Source: Pseudomonas folii (GTDB lineage: Bacteria > Pseudomonadota > Gammaproteobacteria > Pseudomonadales > Pseudomonadaceae). Taken from it: a DNA stretch of 51,727 nt. The position numbers and the translations under genes are program-made. Location: the NCBI RefSeq assembly GCF_014357575.1, contig NZ_JACONW010000024.1:1-51727 (forward strand), in the 5' to 3' direction. The notes beneath the pieces are model-generated. The model was not told the origin of the DNA. It made no database searches and was given only the letters and a program-made list of their open reading frames with translations. This document shows, piece after piece, positions 1-9,005 of the stretch. Every line of letters starts with the position of its first letter. The first letter of the stretch is position 1.

Positions 1-39
1 TACGTGAGATCGCAGTACCGTTTACTCCGTCCCCGAAAC

Positions 40-1362
40 TCAAGCCCGACCAATACTCGAATAACTCAACCCGGCATCCGCCAGAGCTTTGGGCTCATAA
101 AGGTTGCGCCCGTCAATTACGATCGCGTGTTTGAGTTGTTGCCTGAGCCATGTGAAATCGACGCTGCGAAAGGCTTTCCATTCGGTGCAGATCACCAATG
201 CATCCGCGCCTTTGACTGCCTGGATACGATCACCGGCCAGAACCAGATCGTCGCGTTCCCCGTAGATCCTTCGACATTCCTGCATCGCCTCCGGATCGTA
301 CGCCTGAACTCTGGCTCCGGCGCTCCACAGTGATTCCATCAGGTCTCTGCTTGGCGCGGCGCGCATGTCATCCGTGTTGGGCTTGAATGCCAGTCCCCAG
401 ACGGCGATGGTCTTGCCTGCCAATTGTCCTTCAAAAGCCCGTTCGAGCTTTTTGAACAGCGCGGTTTTCTGTCGCTGGTTGATCTCTTCCACAGCCCTGA
501 GTAGTTGCGGGTTGTACCCGACTTCTTGGGCCGTGCGGCTCAAGGCCTGAATGTCCTTGGGGAAGCAGGAACCGCCATAGCCGCAACCGGGATAGATGAA
601 GTCATAACCAATGCGCGGATCGCTGCCAATGCCGTGGCGGACTTGCTCGATGTCTACGTCCAGGCGCTCGGCCAGGTTGGCCATTTCATTCATGAAACTG
701 ATCTTGGTCGCGAGCATTGCGTTGGCGGCGTACTTGGTCAGTTCGGCGGCGCGCAGGCTCATGAACATCAGCTTGTCGTGATTGCGGTTGTACGGCGCAT
801 AGCACTCGCGCATGAGCATTCTGACCCGCTCGGAGTCAGTGCCGATGATAATCCGGGCGCCACGGGTGAAGTCCTCGATCGCCGCGCCCTCCTTGAGAAA
901 CTCGGGGTTGGAGCAGACATCGAAGGGGATCTGCAGATCGCGGTTTTCCAGCGCTGCACGAATAGTCTCTGCGACTTTTTCCCCGGTCCCCACCGGAACG
1001 GTGGACTTGTCGACCACGATTTTATAGCCCTGCATGTGCTGGCCGATGCTTTGCGCGACCGCGAGGACGTATTGCAGATCGGCGCTGCCGTCCTCATCGG
1101 ACGGCGTGCCCACCGCAATGAACAGCAAGTCGGCAAAGGCAACGGCTTGTGCCGCATCGGTCGAGAAAATCAGCCGTTGTGCTTGCATGTTGCTGCGAAT
1201 GAGCATGTTCAGGCCGGGCTCGTGAATGGGCGTTTCGCCTGATGTGAGTAGCTCAATCCGTTGCGGGTCGATGTCCATGCACAGCACGTCATGCCCGACA
1301 TCGGCTAGGCACGCACTGGCCACCAGACCGACATAGCCTGATCCAAAAACGCTGATCTTCAT
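40..1362 (-). CDS. ugd: UDP-glucose 6-dehydrogenase
   Basis: A 440-residue cytosolic enzyme that oxidises UDP-glucose to UDP-glucuronate with two NAD+, feeding exopolysaccharide or lipid A sugar synthesis. The N-terminus has a Rossmann glycine-rich loop (GSGYVGL, residues 8-14). The catalytic-cysteine motif GGSCFPKD is at about 263-270 with Cys266, and the UDP-binding C-terminal domain carries WGLAFKPNTDDMR. Length is normal for the UDP-glucose/GDP-mannose dehydrogenase family. The ATG at 1362 follows a GAGGG ribosome site. The family also contains GDP-mannose dehydrogenase (AlgD), but that is normally inside an alginate operon, and none is seen here. No polysaccharide genes flank it in the window. 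Confidence 0.93.
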   Translation of the reverse strand: MKISVFGSGYVGLVASACLADVGHDVLCMDIDPQRIELLTSGETPIHEPGLNMLIRSNMQAQRLIFSTDAAQAVAFADLLFIAVGTPSDEDGSADLQYVLAVAQSIGQHMQGYKIVVDKSTVPVGTGEKVAETIRAALENRDLQIPFDVCSNPEFLKEGAAIEDFTRGARIIIGTDSERVRMLMRECYAPYNRNHDKLMFMSLRAAELTKYAANAMLATKISFMNEMANLAERLDVDIEQVRHGIGSDPRIGYDFIYPGCGYGGSCFPKDIQALSRTAQEVGYNPQLLRAVEEINQRQKTALFKKLERAFEGQLAGKTIAVWGLAFKPNTDDMRAAPSRDLMESLWSAGARVQAYDPEAMQECRRIYGERDDLVLAGDRIQAVKGADALVICTEWKAFRSVDFTWLRQQLKHAIVIDGRNLYEPKALADAGLSYSSIGRA

Positions 1363-1550
1363 GAGTCATTACCCTCGGTTTTTTGCGCTGAGTGGTGGCG
1401 GGCATGAGGGTATCGAGCGCGTGTTACAGCCAGTGCAACCTGCTGAACTCGCTTGTCTGGCGGTGAATTGCGGCGGTTCGAATGGCTCTGGATCAATGGT
1501 TTCGGGGAGGTCCTGAAGCAGTGTGTTTACCCAAAAAAACTGACAGGCAG

Positions 1551-1577
1551 TCAAGTTATGCGGTTGGCGGGCCGATA
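1551..1577 (+). promoter_or_regulatory. Candidate FliA (sigma-28) promoter of the chemoreceptor gene
   Basis: A -35-like TCAAGTTA at 1551-1558 and a -10-like GCCGATA at 1571-1577 are separated by 12 bases. This matches the flagellar sigma factor consensus used in Pseudomonas (TCAAG, about 12 bases, GCCGATA). It lies about 80 bases before the chemoreceptor ATG and in the same direction. The rest of the 294-base gap between 1362 and 1657 shows nothing else recognisable. Confidence 0.65.
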
Positions 1578-1656
1578 CGCCTTGTGCACAAGCTGCTTCG
1601 AACAAAAATAACGACAGCGTGCATTGGGGGAAACACTGGGACATCACGGAGATTTT

Positions 1657-3579
1657 ATGAACAGCAGCTTGGCCAATATCAGCGTCACCATGAAGTTAGC
1701 CTTGGGGTTCGGGGCGGTGCTTATATTCACTGCACTGCTTTCACTTCTGGGGTGGACCAGTCTGGACAAGCTGATCTACCGCACCGATAGAATCGGTGAC
1801 ATCGCTGAGCTTTCTGATCGCCTGACGGTATTACGCGTCACGCGCCTGCAATACATGCTCGCCAATGGTGACGATGCTGCCGCACAAAAAGTGCAGGTCG
1901 CCCTGGACGACTTCAAGAAGCAACAGCAATTGCTGCTGTCGACCTTCACCAATCCGCTTAACGCCAAAGCCCTATCGCAGCTCACCGACATCATCAAAAA
2001 TTACGAGACGTCGCTGGGCCAGATGCGCAGTGGTTATCAGACCAGCACCAAGGTCCGCGCCGACATGGGCGTCGAGGCCACCAAAGGCGCCCAGTTGATC
2101 GCCTCCATCAATGACTCGGTGCTCAAACAAGAGCCGTCGGACCCCGAGCGCTCAGACCAGCTGCAACTGTTGGCCGACGCCAAAATGGACTTTCAACTGG
2201 TCCGTTATGAGGTGCGCGGGTACACCAGCAACTCCAATGAAAAGTCCGAACAGGCCGCGTTCAGCCAGTTGGAAACGTCGATCAAAAACCTGGATAAGCT
2301 GAAGGCTGTGTTCAATGCAACCCACGGCACAGAAGTGGCACAGCTGGAAGCCTCGCTGCGGAATTACCTGGCCCTGGTTCAAGCCTACAAAACTGCCAAC
2401 GATGCGATTGTAAATGCGCGCAAAGACATGACCGCCCAAGGGTACGAGATCGTTAACATTGGCGAAGAGCTCTCCAAAATCCAGCTGAGCCTTGCCGCGC
2501 AAGACACCAACACGGCACGCAGCCTGCAAATCGGCGGCACGGTGTTGGCCCTGCTGTTGGGTATTTTTGCGGCGATCATCATCACGCGTCAGATCACCCG
2601 TCCGCTGCAGCAAACTCTGGAAGTAGTGAACCGTATCGCCTCGGGCGATCTGACTCACACCATCACCATTACCCGTCGCGATGAGTTGGGCGTGCTGCAG
2701 CAAGGTATTCAGCGCATGGGTGTCACGCTGCGAGATCTGATCAGCGGGATTCGTGATGGCGTGACGCAGATTGCCAGCGCGGCTGAAGAGCTGTCCGCCG
2801 TCACCGAACAGACCAGTGCCGGGGTCAATAATCAGAAGATCGAGACTGATCAGGTCGCCACCGCGATGCAGGAAATGTCGGCCACCGTGCACGAAGTTGC
2901 GCGCAACGCCGAGCAGGCTTCGGTAGCCGCTGCGAACGCCGACACTCAAGCCCGGGACGGCGACAAAGTGGTGGGCGAGGCCATCACGCAGATCGAAAAA
3001 CTGGCCAGTGAAGTGCTGCGTTCAAGCGATGCCATGACCTTGCTGGAACAGGAAAGCGACAAGATCGGCAAAGTCATGGACGTGATCAAGGCCGTGGCTG
3101 AGCAGACCAACCTGCTGGCGCTCAACGCTGCCATCGAAGCGGCACGTGCCGGTGAAGCAGGGCGAGGTTTCGCGGTGGTTGCCGATGAAGTACGGGGTTT
3201 GGCGCAACGCACTCAGCAGTCCACCGAAGAGATCGAAAGCCTGATCGCCGGGCTGCAGAACGGCACTCGTCAGGTCTCGCAAATCATGCTCGGTAGCCGC
3301 GCCTTGACCGACAACAGCGTTGCCCTGACGCGCAAGGCGGGCACCTCGCTGGAAAGCATCACTCAGACTGTTTCCAGTATTCAGGCCATGAACCAGCAAA
3401 TCGCCGCAGCGGCTGAGCAGCAAAGCTCGGTGGCCGACGAAATCAGCCGCAGCATCGTTAATGTGCGTGATGTGTGTGAACAGACCGCTGAAGCCAGTGA
3501 AGAGACCGCCGCGTCCAGCGTTGAGTTGGCGCGATTGGGCGGTCAGCTACAGATGATGGTTGGGCACTTCAAGGTTTAA
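1657..3579 (+). CDS. Methyl-accepting chemotaxis protein, McpS-like with HBM sensor
   Basis: A 640-residue inner-membrane chemoreceptor. One transmembrane segment is near residues 12-32. A long helical periplasmic region of about 245 residues follows, fitting a helical-bimodular (HBM) ligand domain as in Pseudomonas putida McpS. A second transmembrane segment comes next ([16 protein letters not shown]), then a HAMP domain ([19 protein letters not shown]) and the signalling domain with the conserved hairpin tip ([19 protein letters not shown]). HBM receptors often sense organic acids, but the ligand here is not shown by sequence. The ATG at 1657 is preceded by GGAG at 1648-1651. A longer frame would need a TTG at 1624 and is less likely. 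A FliA-type promoter lies upstream, so it is probably co-expressed with flagella. Confidence 0.93.
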   Translation: MNSSLANISVTMKLALGFGAVLIFTALLSLLGWTSLDKLIYRTDRIGDIAELSDRLTVLRVTRLQYMLANGDDAAAQKVQVALDDFKKQQQLLLSTFTNPLNAKALSQLTDIIKNYETSLGQMRSGYQTSTKVRADMGVEATKGAQLIASINDSVLKQEPSDPERSDQLQLLADAKMDFQLVRYEVRGYTSNSNEKSEQAAFSQLETSIKNLDKLKAVFNATHGTEVAQLEASLRNYLALVQAYKTANDAIVNARKDMTAQGYEIVNIGEELSKIQLSLAAQDTNTARSLQIGGTVLALLLGIFAAIIITRQITRPLQQTLEVVNRIASGDLTHTITITRRDELGVLQQGIQRMGVTLRDLISGIRDGVTQIASAAEELSAVTEQTSAGVNNQKIETDQVATAMQEMSATVHEVARNAEQASVAAANADTQARDGDKVVGEAITQIEKLASEVLRSSDAMTLLEQESDKIGKVMDVIKAVAEQTNLLALNAAIEAARAGEAGRGFAVVADEVRGLAQRTQQSTEEIESLIAGLQNGTRQVSQIMLGSRALTDNSVALTRKAGTSLESITQTVSSIQAMNQQIAAAAEQQSSVADEISRSIVNVRDVCEQTAEASEETAASSVELARLGGQLQMMVGHFKV

Positions 3580-3582
3580 TGC

Positions 3583-3888
3583 CTATGCGGTGATCGTCAG
3601 CCCGACGATTGCCGCGCCCGTCAGCAGTGCCGCCAGCCCCAGGCCGAACCATGCCCGCCAGGCGCTGGCGGTGCTGAATACCCAGATGACGACAGCGGTG
3701 TACAGCACAAAACTCAACAGCGTTGTGATCTGTACGACGCTTGCCGGGTCGCTGCCCGAGACGCGCGGCAGCCACAGCGCGAGCAATGACATCACCAGCG
3801 CAGACAAAACATAACCGCCGATAGTGGCGGCCAGCACCCGGCTGAGGATCATCCAGCGGTAGAGGTGGGTATTGGTGGTTTTTTTCAT
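3583..3888 (-). CDS. DUF3649-type small membrane protein of an iron-uptake cluster
   Basis: A small inner-membrane protein of 101 residues from the ATG at 3888 (109 if the ATG at 3912 is used; neither has a strong ribosome site). It has three hydrophobic segments: VLAATIGGYVLSALVMSLLALWL, an ITTLLSFVLYTAVVIWVF stretch, and a final AALLTGAAIVGLTI. The pattern fits the DUF3649 family, which usually sits beside PepSY-domain proteins and TonB-dependent siderophore receptors, as here. The biochemical role is not known. It is presumed to assist iron release or reduction at the inner membrane together with the PepSY protein upstream. Confidence 0.75.
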   Translation of the reverse strand: MKKTTNTHLYRWMILSRVLAATIGGYVLSALVMSLLALWLPRVSGSDPASVVQITTLLSFVLYTAVVIWVFSTASAWRAWFGLGLAALLTGAAIVGLTITA

Positions 3889-3924
3889 ATCAACGTCTTG
3901 GTTCGTTGGCATTCGACTTCATTA

Positions 3925-4000
3925 CTGTAGGAGCTGCCGAAGGCTGCGATAGGATTAATGCTGACCCACCGCGATTCGCAGCCTTCGGCAGCTCCTACAG
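3925..4000. repeat. Inverted REP pair
   Basis: CTGTAGGAGCTGCCGAAGGC at 3925 is mirrored by GCCTTCGGCAGCTCCTACAG ending at 4000, giving two long arms around a short spacer. It lies between the DUF3649 and PepSY genes. The TAG stop codon of the PepSY gene (3995-3997) is part of the right arm. Confidence 0.85.
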
Positions 4001-5560
4001 GTTTTTCGTTGCGGTGCTGCCACGGTGAAACAGCACCATCACCAGCGTGACTCCAAAAACCAGTGCTACGCCTTCAACACTCCCGCGCTGCCAATCCCCA
4101 GTACTGAGGTAGCGGCCGATGTGCTGCCCGGTTGTACAAAAATTGATCAAAGGCAAACAAAAACACAGTAGGGCTGCGCCGGTCAGTTGTTCGGCCCACG
4201 CCTTGCTGACCGGTCGACACAAGGCATGAACCAGTGTCATCAGCCAGATCAGCAGAAAGCTGCGAATCTCCCAACTGGCACGGTCCGGCATGTCCACCGG
4301 GATGAATCGGTTGGCGTAGAAATAACCAATACAAGCCACACTAATGCCCGCAATGCTCGCCACGTTAAACGCCTCAATGCAGCGGTAGACCCCGGCGGTC
4401 GCAGTGCCGAATTCTCGTTGACTCTTGTTGCGTCGCTTGATGGTGAACAGCAGCGTGCCAGTCGCCATCATCCCCATGCCCAGCAACCCGCTGACGAAAT
4501 ACAACCACTTCATGCCCCAGCCGCCCAACTCGGCGAAGTGCAGTGAGCGCAGTACGCCGTAGATCTGATCGCCCAATGACAGGGTTTCCGGCAGCGGCTT
4601 CTGGACCTGCAAGGTCGCGCCCGTTATGCCATCAAACAGCACGCTGGCTTGCGGCGTGAACAGTGTCTGCGAAGGGTGAGCTTCATCGTAGCGGCCCATC
4701 ACCCTGACGGTTGTTTTCTGCGAGCCGGGGTTCTGCACCAGCAGCATGCGAGGGGCCTGACCGGTCAAGGTTTGTGCTTGTCTCAGCAAAGAGGCCCAAT
4801 CAGTTGCGGCGTTGTCGGTCTTGCCGATGGCGGTGACTTCGCCCGACAGCGCCGTCTGGAACTGACTGTAGGCATCCGGGCTGGAACCATAAGCCGCTTG
4901 CAGAGGCCATGGCATGTAACTGGTATAGAAAATCGCCAGCCCGGTGTAGGCGATCATGATCAGAAAGGGCAGGGTCATGACCGCCGTGGCGTTGTGTGCG
5001 TCCAGCCAGGAGCGCAAACCCTTGTTGGGCCGAAAGGTGAAGAAGTCCTGAAAGATTCGCCGGTGGATGACCACCCCGGACACCAGCGCAACCAGCATGC
5101 CCACGGTCAGCCAGCCCACCAGCCAGAAACCCAGCACCGGCAAGTGCAGCATGTAGTGAAACGACATGAAATGCCGTCCGCCTTCGGTTTTTCGCGCGAT
5201 GCCCTTCGGGAGTATTTCGCCGGTTTCAGCCGACAGCGAAACCTGTTGGAGGGTTGATCCAGAACGCCAGGCCAGCTGTAGGGCCTGGCCCGGATAGTGG
5301 GGGAGCTCAACCCGCCAGAATCGGGCTCCGGACGCGTGCTCCAGCAAGTAACCCTCGGCGTAGCGGGCTGCACTCGAAACGTCACTGGTGGGCGCGTTTG
5401 GGTCGACTGCAACCAGTGGCTGCGCTTCCATCCAGCGCGTGATGGGTTCCCGAAAAACGCTCAACGTACCGGTCAGGAAAATCGCACACAGCAACCATCC
5501 ACACACCAGCCCGCACCACGTGTGGAGCCACGACATGGACTGGCGGAATTTACCTTTCAC
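3995..5560 (-). CDS. PepSY-domain membrane protein (PiuB-like iron-uptake factor)
   Basis: A 521-residue inner-membrane protein with an N-terminal segment typical of the PepSY_TM family (SWLHTWCGLVCGWLLCAIFLTGTLSVF). Paired histidines in transmembrane helices (FHYMLHLPVLGFWLVGWL, LHFAELGGWGMKWLYFVSGLLGMGMMATGTLLF) resemble haem or metal ligands. A C-terminal group of extra helices resembles a fused DUF3325-like part. Relatives sit in siderophore receptor operons and are thought to reduce or release iron from siderophores. The start is a GTG at 5560, chosen because MKGKFRQSMSWLHTW matches the family N-terminus. The ribosome site is weak. It follows the receptor gene in the same direction after a REP element. 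Confidence 0.85.
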   Translation of the reverse strand: MKGKFRQSMSWLHTWCGLVCGWLLCAIFLTGTLSVFREPITRWMEAQPLVAVDPNAPTSDVSSAARYAEGYLLEHASGARFWRVELPHYPGQALQLAWRSGSTLQQVSLSAETGEILPKGIARKTEGGRHFMSFHYMLHLPVLGFWLVGWLTVGMLVALVSGVVIHRRIFQDFFTFRPNKGLRSWLDAHNATAVMTLPFLIMIAYTGLAIFYTSYMPWPLQAAYGSSPDAYSQFQTALSGEVTAIGKTDNAATDWASLLRQAQTLTGQAPRMLLVQNPGSQKTTVRVMGRYDEAHPSQTLFTPQASVLFDGITGATLQVQKPLPETLSLGDQIYGVLRSLHFAELGGWGMKWLYFVSGLLGMGMMATGTLLFTIKRRNKSQREFGTATAGVYRCIEAFNVASIAGISVACIGYFYANRFIPVDMPDRASWEIRSFLLIWLMTLVHALCRPVSKAWAEQLTGAALLCFCLPLINFCTTGQHIGRYLSTGDWQRGSVEGVALVFGVTLVMVLFHRGSTATKNL

Positions 5561-5639
5561 GGTTGGGTTCGCCGGGGTTTATCAATGCGGCCAAGGCTTC
5601 CATCAAAAAAATGCAATCTTCCAGATTGAACCCAATCCC

Positions 5640-5728
5640 GTAGGAGCTCACCGAGGTTACGAGGCCAGCGATAGCGGTTTGTCTTATACACCGCAATCGC
5701 GGCCTCGCGGTGCTCGTGCGCTCCTACA
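5640..5728. repeat. Inverted REP pair
   Basis: GTAGGAGC at 5640 is mirrored by GCTCCTAC ending near 5728, with GAGGCCAGCGATAGCGG and CCGCAATCGCGGCCTC arms inside. It separates the siderophore receptor gene from the PepSY gene. Confidence 0.75.
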
Positions 5729-5764
5729 GGTGCTATGTTCCAGACGATAGCGCGCTGTTCCTGA

Positions 5765-8221
5765 TCAGAAATCGCCCCGCAACGTGAACATGTAGCTGCG
5801 TGGGTCGCCGAACAGGTTCGAGCGGTCGGTGGCCACGGCGGTGGTGTAGTAGCGACGGTCAAACAGGTTTTCGGCGTTCAACGAAATCTTCCAGTGCTCG
5901 TCCAGCTGCCAGCTGGCGCGGGCATCCCAGATGGCGTAGCCCTGGCTGCCGAAATCCAGCCCCTCGGCAGAGGCCGCTTTGTAATAGGATTGGGCTGAAA
6001 CGCCGCCACCGATGGTCAGACGGTTCCACGCGCCAGGCAGGTTGTAGCTGGTTTGCAGGCGGAGCATGTGTTTTGGGGTTTCGTAAGCGACTTCAACCTC
6101 TGCGGTATTGCGCAGCAGGTTATAGGTGTAACCGCCGAATACTTGCCAGCCCGGCAGTACCTCGCCGCTGGCTTCGATGTCGATACCTTTGCTGCGTTTG
6201 ATGGCTCCGTTGATGTAGCAGACGCCGTCGACATCTGTTTCGGTGCAGCCGATGTTTGAAGGGTCGGCGATCGCGACGTTTTCCTGTTTGATATAAAACA
6301 GGGCCATCGACAGGTTCAGGCGTTTATCAAACAGCTCACCCTTGATGCCTGTCTCATAGTTATCACCTGTCGATGGTGACAGTGGTGCGCCGCTGGCATC
6401 GACATAGTTGCCCTGAGCGTTGAAGATCTCCGCATAGCTCGCATACCAGGACCAATTGTCGTTGATGTCGTAGATCAAGCCCGTGTAGGGGGTTACTTCG
6501 CGAGTGACCTTGGAGTTGTAGGGGAGGGCACCACCTTTGTCGACGTCGTAGGTGTAGTCATACCAGCTGGCTCGCCCGCCCAGGACCAGACTCAGCTCTT
6601 GGGTAAGGCGCAATCGCGTATTGGCATAAACACCTGAACGCTCTTCGGTCATGTCGATGTCAGTCATCCATGCAGGCCGTGCGGGCTTGTTGAATGCATG
6701 ATGATCAACATCGAAGACATCGGTGGGGATTGTTGGCCTAAAGGTGACAGTCGATTGCTTGGTATTGGCTTCCTGCCTGGACCAAGTCGCACCCACGGTC
6801 ACTTCATGAGTCAGCCCGAACGCATCGAAGTTGCCATTCACGTGGCTGTCCAGCCCTGTACTTGCCACTTCATCCCGGCGGAACAACACCCTGCGAAAAG
6901 TCGAACCCGCGTTTGTTACCGGACTGATAGCGCCCTGAGCATAAGCAATCTGCTGATCAAACCCACCCTCCGAATACGTCATCGAAGTCGTGCTGCTCCA
7001 ACGATCATTGAAACGGTGTTCAACCTCGGCAAACACTTCGCTCATGTCGCTCTCGTGGCGGTTCCAGTCCTGCACCAGCGAGGTCGAGCGGGAGATGTCC
7101 AGCGAGTTGCCATTGCTGTAGCGCGGCAGGCCGTAAATCGAATAGCCGTTGATGACGTTTTCCTGGTGACGCAGGCTCAGGGTCAGCGTGGTGTCGTCAT
7201 TCACATCGGCTTCGACAATCCCGTACATCAACGGCGTGCGGGTGTCGCGCTCGTCAATGTACGAGCCGCTGTCTTCATAGGCGGTGACCATGCGCCCGCG
7301 CACGGTGCCGGAATCATTAAGCTTGCCGCTGGCGTCGAGGTCCATGCGGTAGCGGTCCCAGGAGCCTGCGCTGGCCTGTACCGTCAGCTTGTTTTCCGCC
7401 GTTGGACGCTTGCGCACCAGGTTGACCGCACCGCCAGGTTCGCCTGCACCTACCAGCAGGCCGGAAGCGCCGCGCAACACTTCGACGCGGTCGTAAATGG
7501 CGGTATCAGGTTTCATCCAGCCGGTGATCTGGTAGCCCTGACCCGGCACGCCATCAATCAGAAAACTTTCAGCCAGCAGCGAGAAGCCCCGCGAGGTGTA
7601 AACGTGGCCGCCGAAGTTGCGGTATTGAAAAGTAATGCCGGGCGTCTGCTCCAGCACCTTGTCGAGGCTGGTGAGTTTCTTGTCATCCATCAACTGCCGA
7701 GTCACGACGCTGACGGTCTGGGGCGTTTCCCGCAGACTCAGGTTCAGCTTCGAGGCGGTGCTGCTGCCACCGGTGGTGTAGGAACCTGTCCCATCGGTGG
7801 TCGTCCCGAGTTGGCCCGCAGCGTTCACATTGGTGGCACCCAGCACCATGGCGGAATCACCCGAAACCGGCAGCTTCTCCAGCACCACGGTGCGTTCGTC
7901 CAGCAAGCGCCAGGTGAAACCGCTGCCCTTGAGCAGCGTGTCCATGGCCTGGCCCAGTGTGTACTTGCCTTGCAACGCCTTGGTGCGCAGCGTGCCTACA
8001 TCGCTGGAGTTGAAAATAAGACGGACGTTGGCCTGATCCGCAAGCTGGGTCAACGCTTGATCCAGGGATTGTTCCGGCAACTTCAGATCAATACTGGTCG
8101 ATGTGTCAGCGGCCAGCGCAGTGAGCGGCGCTATCGGCAGGCTGCCGGCCATGGTCAACATCAGCGTCAGGGTCAACGTGCGACCGCTGACCGGAGCAAA
8201 GAACTTGGAAGGTGCCTGCAT
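5765..8221 (-). CDS. TonB-dependent siderophore receptor with signalling (STN) domain
   Basis: An outer-membrane ferric-siderophore transducer of 818 residues from the ATG at 8221. It has a signal peptide of about 38 residues ending ALAA. An STN (secretin/TonB N-terminal) signalling domain follows (LKLPEQSLDQALTQLADQA to TVVLEKLP), then the plug and a 22-strand barrel ending in the usual terminal phenylalanine (SYMFTLRGDF). Plug and barrel motifs resemble the FpvA/FhuE/FoxA family. The exact siderophore cannot be told from the sequence. An open frame continues upstream to 8284, but the signal peptide begins at 8221. The STN domain and the divergent sigma/anti-sigma genes imply ligand-dependent surface signalling that activates the receptor's own transcription. 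Confidence 0.93.
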   Translation of the reverse strand: MQAPSKFFAPVSGRTLTLTLMLTMAGSLPIAPLTALAADTSTSIDLKLPEQSLDQALTQLADQANVRLIFNSSDVGTLRTKALQGKYTLGQAMDTLLKGSGFTWRLLDERTVVLEKLPVSGDSAMVLGATNVNAAGQLGTTTDGTGSYTTGGSSTASKLNLSLRETPQTVSVVTRQLMDDKKLTSLDKVLEQTPGITFQYRNFGGHVYTSRGFSLLAESFLIDGVPGQGYQITGWMKPDTAIYDRVEVLRGASGLLVGAGEPGGAVNLVRKRPTAENKLTVQASAGSWDRYRMDLDASGKLNDSGTVRGRMVTAYEDSGSYIDERDTRTPLMYGIVEADVNDDTTLTLSLRHQENVINGYSIYGLPRYSNGNSLDISRSTSLVQDWNRHESDMSEVFAEVEHRFNDRWSSTTSMTYSEGGFDQQIAYAQGAISPVTNAGSTFRRVLFRRDEVASTGLDSHVNGNFDAFGLTHEVTVGATWSRQEANTKQSTVTFRPTIPTDVFDVDHHAFNKPARPAWMTDIDMTEERSGVYANTRLRLTQELSLVLGGRASWYDYTYDVDKGGALPYNSKVTREVTPYTGLIYDINDNWSWYASYAEIFNAQGNYVDASGAPLSPSTGDNYETGIKGELFDKRLNLSMALFYIKQENVAIADPSNIGCTETDVDGVCYINGAIKRSKGIDIEASGEVLPGWQVFGGYTYNLLRNTAEVEVAYETPKHMLRLQTSYNLPGAWNRLTIGGGVSAQSYYKAASAEGLDFGSQGYAIWDARASWQLDEHWKISLNAENLFDRRYYTTAVATDRSNLFGDPRSYMFTLRGDF

Positions 8222-8438
8222 TTCAATCGTCCGTTTTGAATATAGGTGGTGACACGACATGAGAATTATTCGCGCCCACCCCAACGACGAATCATCTCCA
8301 CCAACCTTGCCGTCGATAATTGAAATAATTTTTATTCGCGTGACGCCGATAGATCAAAACCGGCTTGGCGGGGAGATATTGATGATAACTGTTCTCAGTT
8401 GAGATAGGATGCATGCCTTACCAGCCGGGGCAGTCCGA
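8222..8438. promoter_or_regulatory. Divergent promoter region with weak Fur-box-like sites
   Basis: This AT-richer spacer separates the leftward receptor gene from the rightward sigma factor gene. Two stretches loosely resemble the Fur consensus: GATGATAACTGTTCTCAG at 8381-8398, just before the sigma gene, and TGAGAATTATTCGCG at 8260-8274, before the receptor. A third AT-rich run (GATAATTGAAATAATT) is at about 8315-8330. Iron repression through Fur is expected for such loci, but none of the sites is a close match. Confidence 0.35.
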
Positions 8439-8957
8439 ATGTCTGTTTCACCCAACTCAAATCACTTGCTGACAGTCTTTCAGGAGCATTACGGCGACCT
8501 GTTGGCCTTTCTCGCACGTCGTCTGGGGAATGTGGAAAAGGCCGCCGATGTGGCCCAGGACACTTACTTGCGGCTGGCAGGGCTGTCCGACACAGCGCAG
8601 ATTCTGGAGCCGCGGGCCTTTGTATTTCGGGTCGCTGGCAACCTGGCCATTGACCGTTTGCGTCAGGAGCAAAGACGCTCCGCATTGCAGGCCGATGAGC
8701 TGGATGAAGATTACTGCGACCCGATGGCATCGCCGGAACGCTTGTTTCTGGCGACCGAAGCCGTCGAGCAGCTCGACAAGGCGCTGCATCTCTTGCCGAG
8801 CAATGCGCGGCTGGCGTTGCTGCTCAATCGCCTCGAAGGCATGACCCACGCGCAGATCGCTACGCGTCTGGGGGTATCGGAAAGCTCGGTGGGCAAATAC
8901 ATTGTCCAGGCCATGCGCCATTGTCGGGATTGGCTACGCCAGTCGGAGTGCATTTAG
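8439..8957 (+). CDS. ECF RNA polymerase sigma factor, FecI-type
   Basis: An extracytoplasmic-function sigma factor of 172 residues that should drive transcription of the divergent siderophore receptor gene. Region 2 (LLAFLARRLGNVEKAADVAQDTYLRL) and the -10-recognition stretch (FVFRVAGNLAIDRLRQEQRR) come first. Region 4 has the helix-turn-helix ATRLGVSESSVGKYIVQAM. The ATG at 8439 is preferred because the family starts a few residues before HLLTVFQEHYGDLLAFL; an ATG at 8409 would add ten residues. It is followed 48 bases later by the FecR-type regulator, as in fecIR-like operons. Confidence 0.92.
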   Translation: MSVSPNSNHLLTVFQEHYGDLLAFLARRLGNVEKAADVAQDTYLRLAGLSDTAQILEPRAFVFRVAGNLAIDRLRQEQRRSALQADELDEDYCDPMASPERLFLATEAVEQLDKALHLLPSNARLALLLNRLEGMTHAQIATRLGVSESSVGKYIVQAMRHCRDWLRQSECI

Positions 8958-9005
8958 AATGAGCGCGATGCACTCTCAACTGGCGGCTTCTTCGAGCCCA
9001 TCACC

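Noticed and set aside
6698..8239. 513-codon open frame antisense to the siderophore receptor
   Set aside because: Shadow of the receptor gene, with low-complexity His/Arg/Gln-rich translation and no ribosome site.
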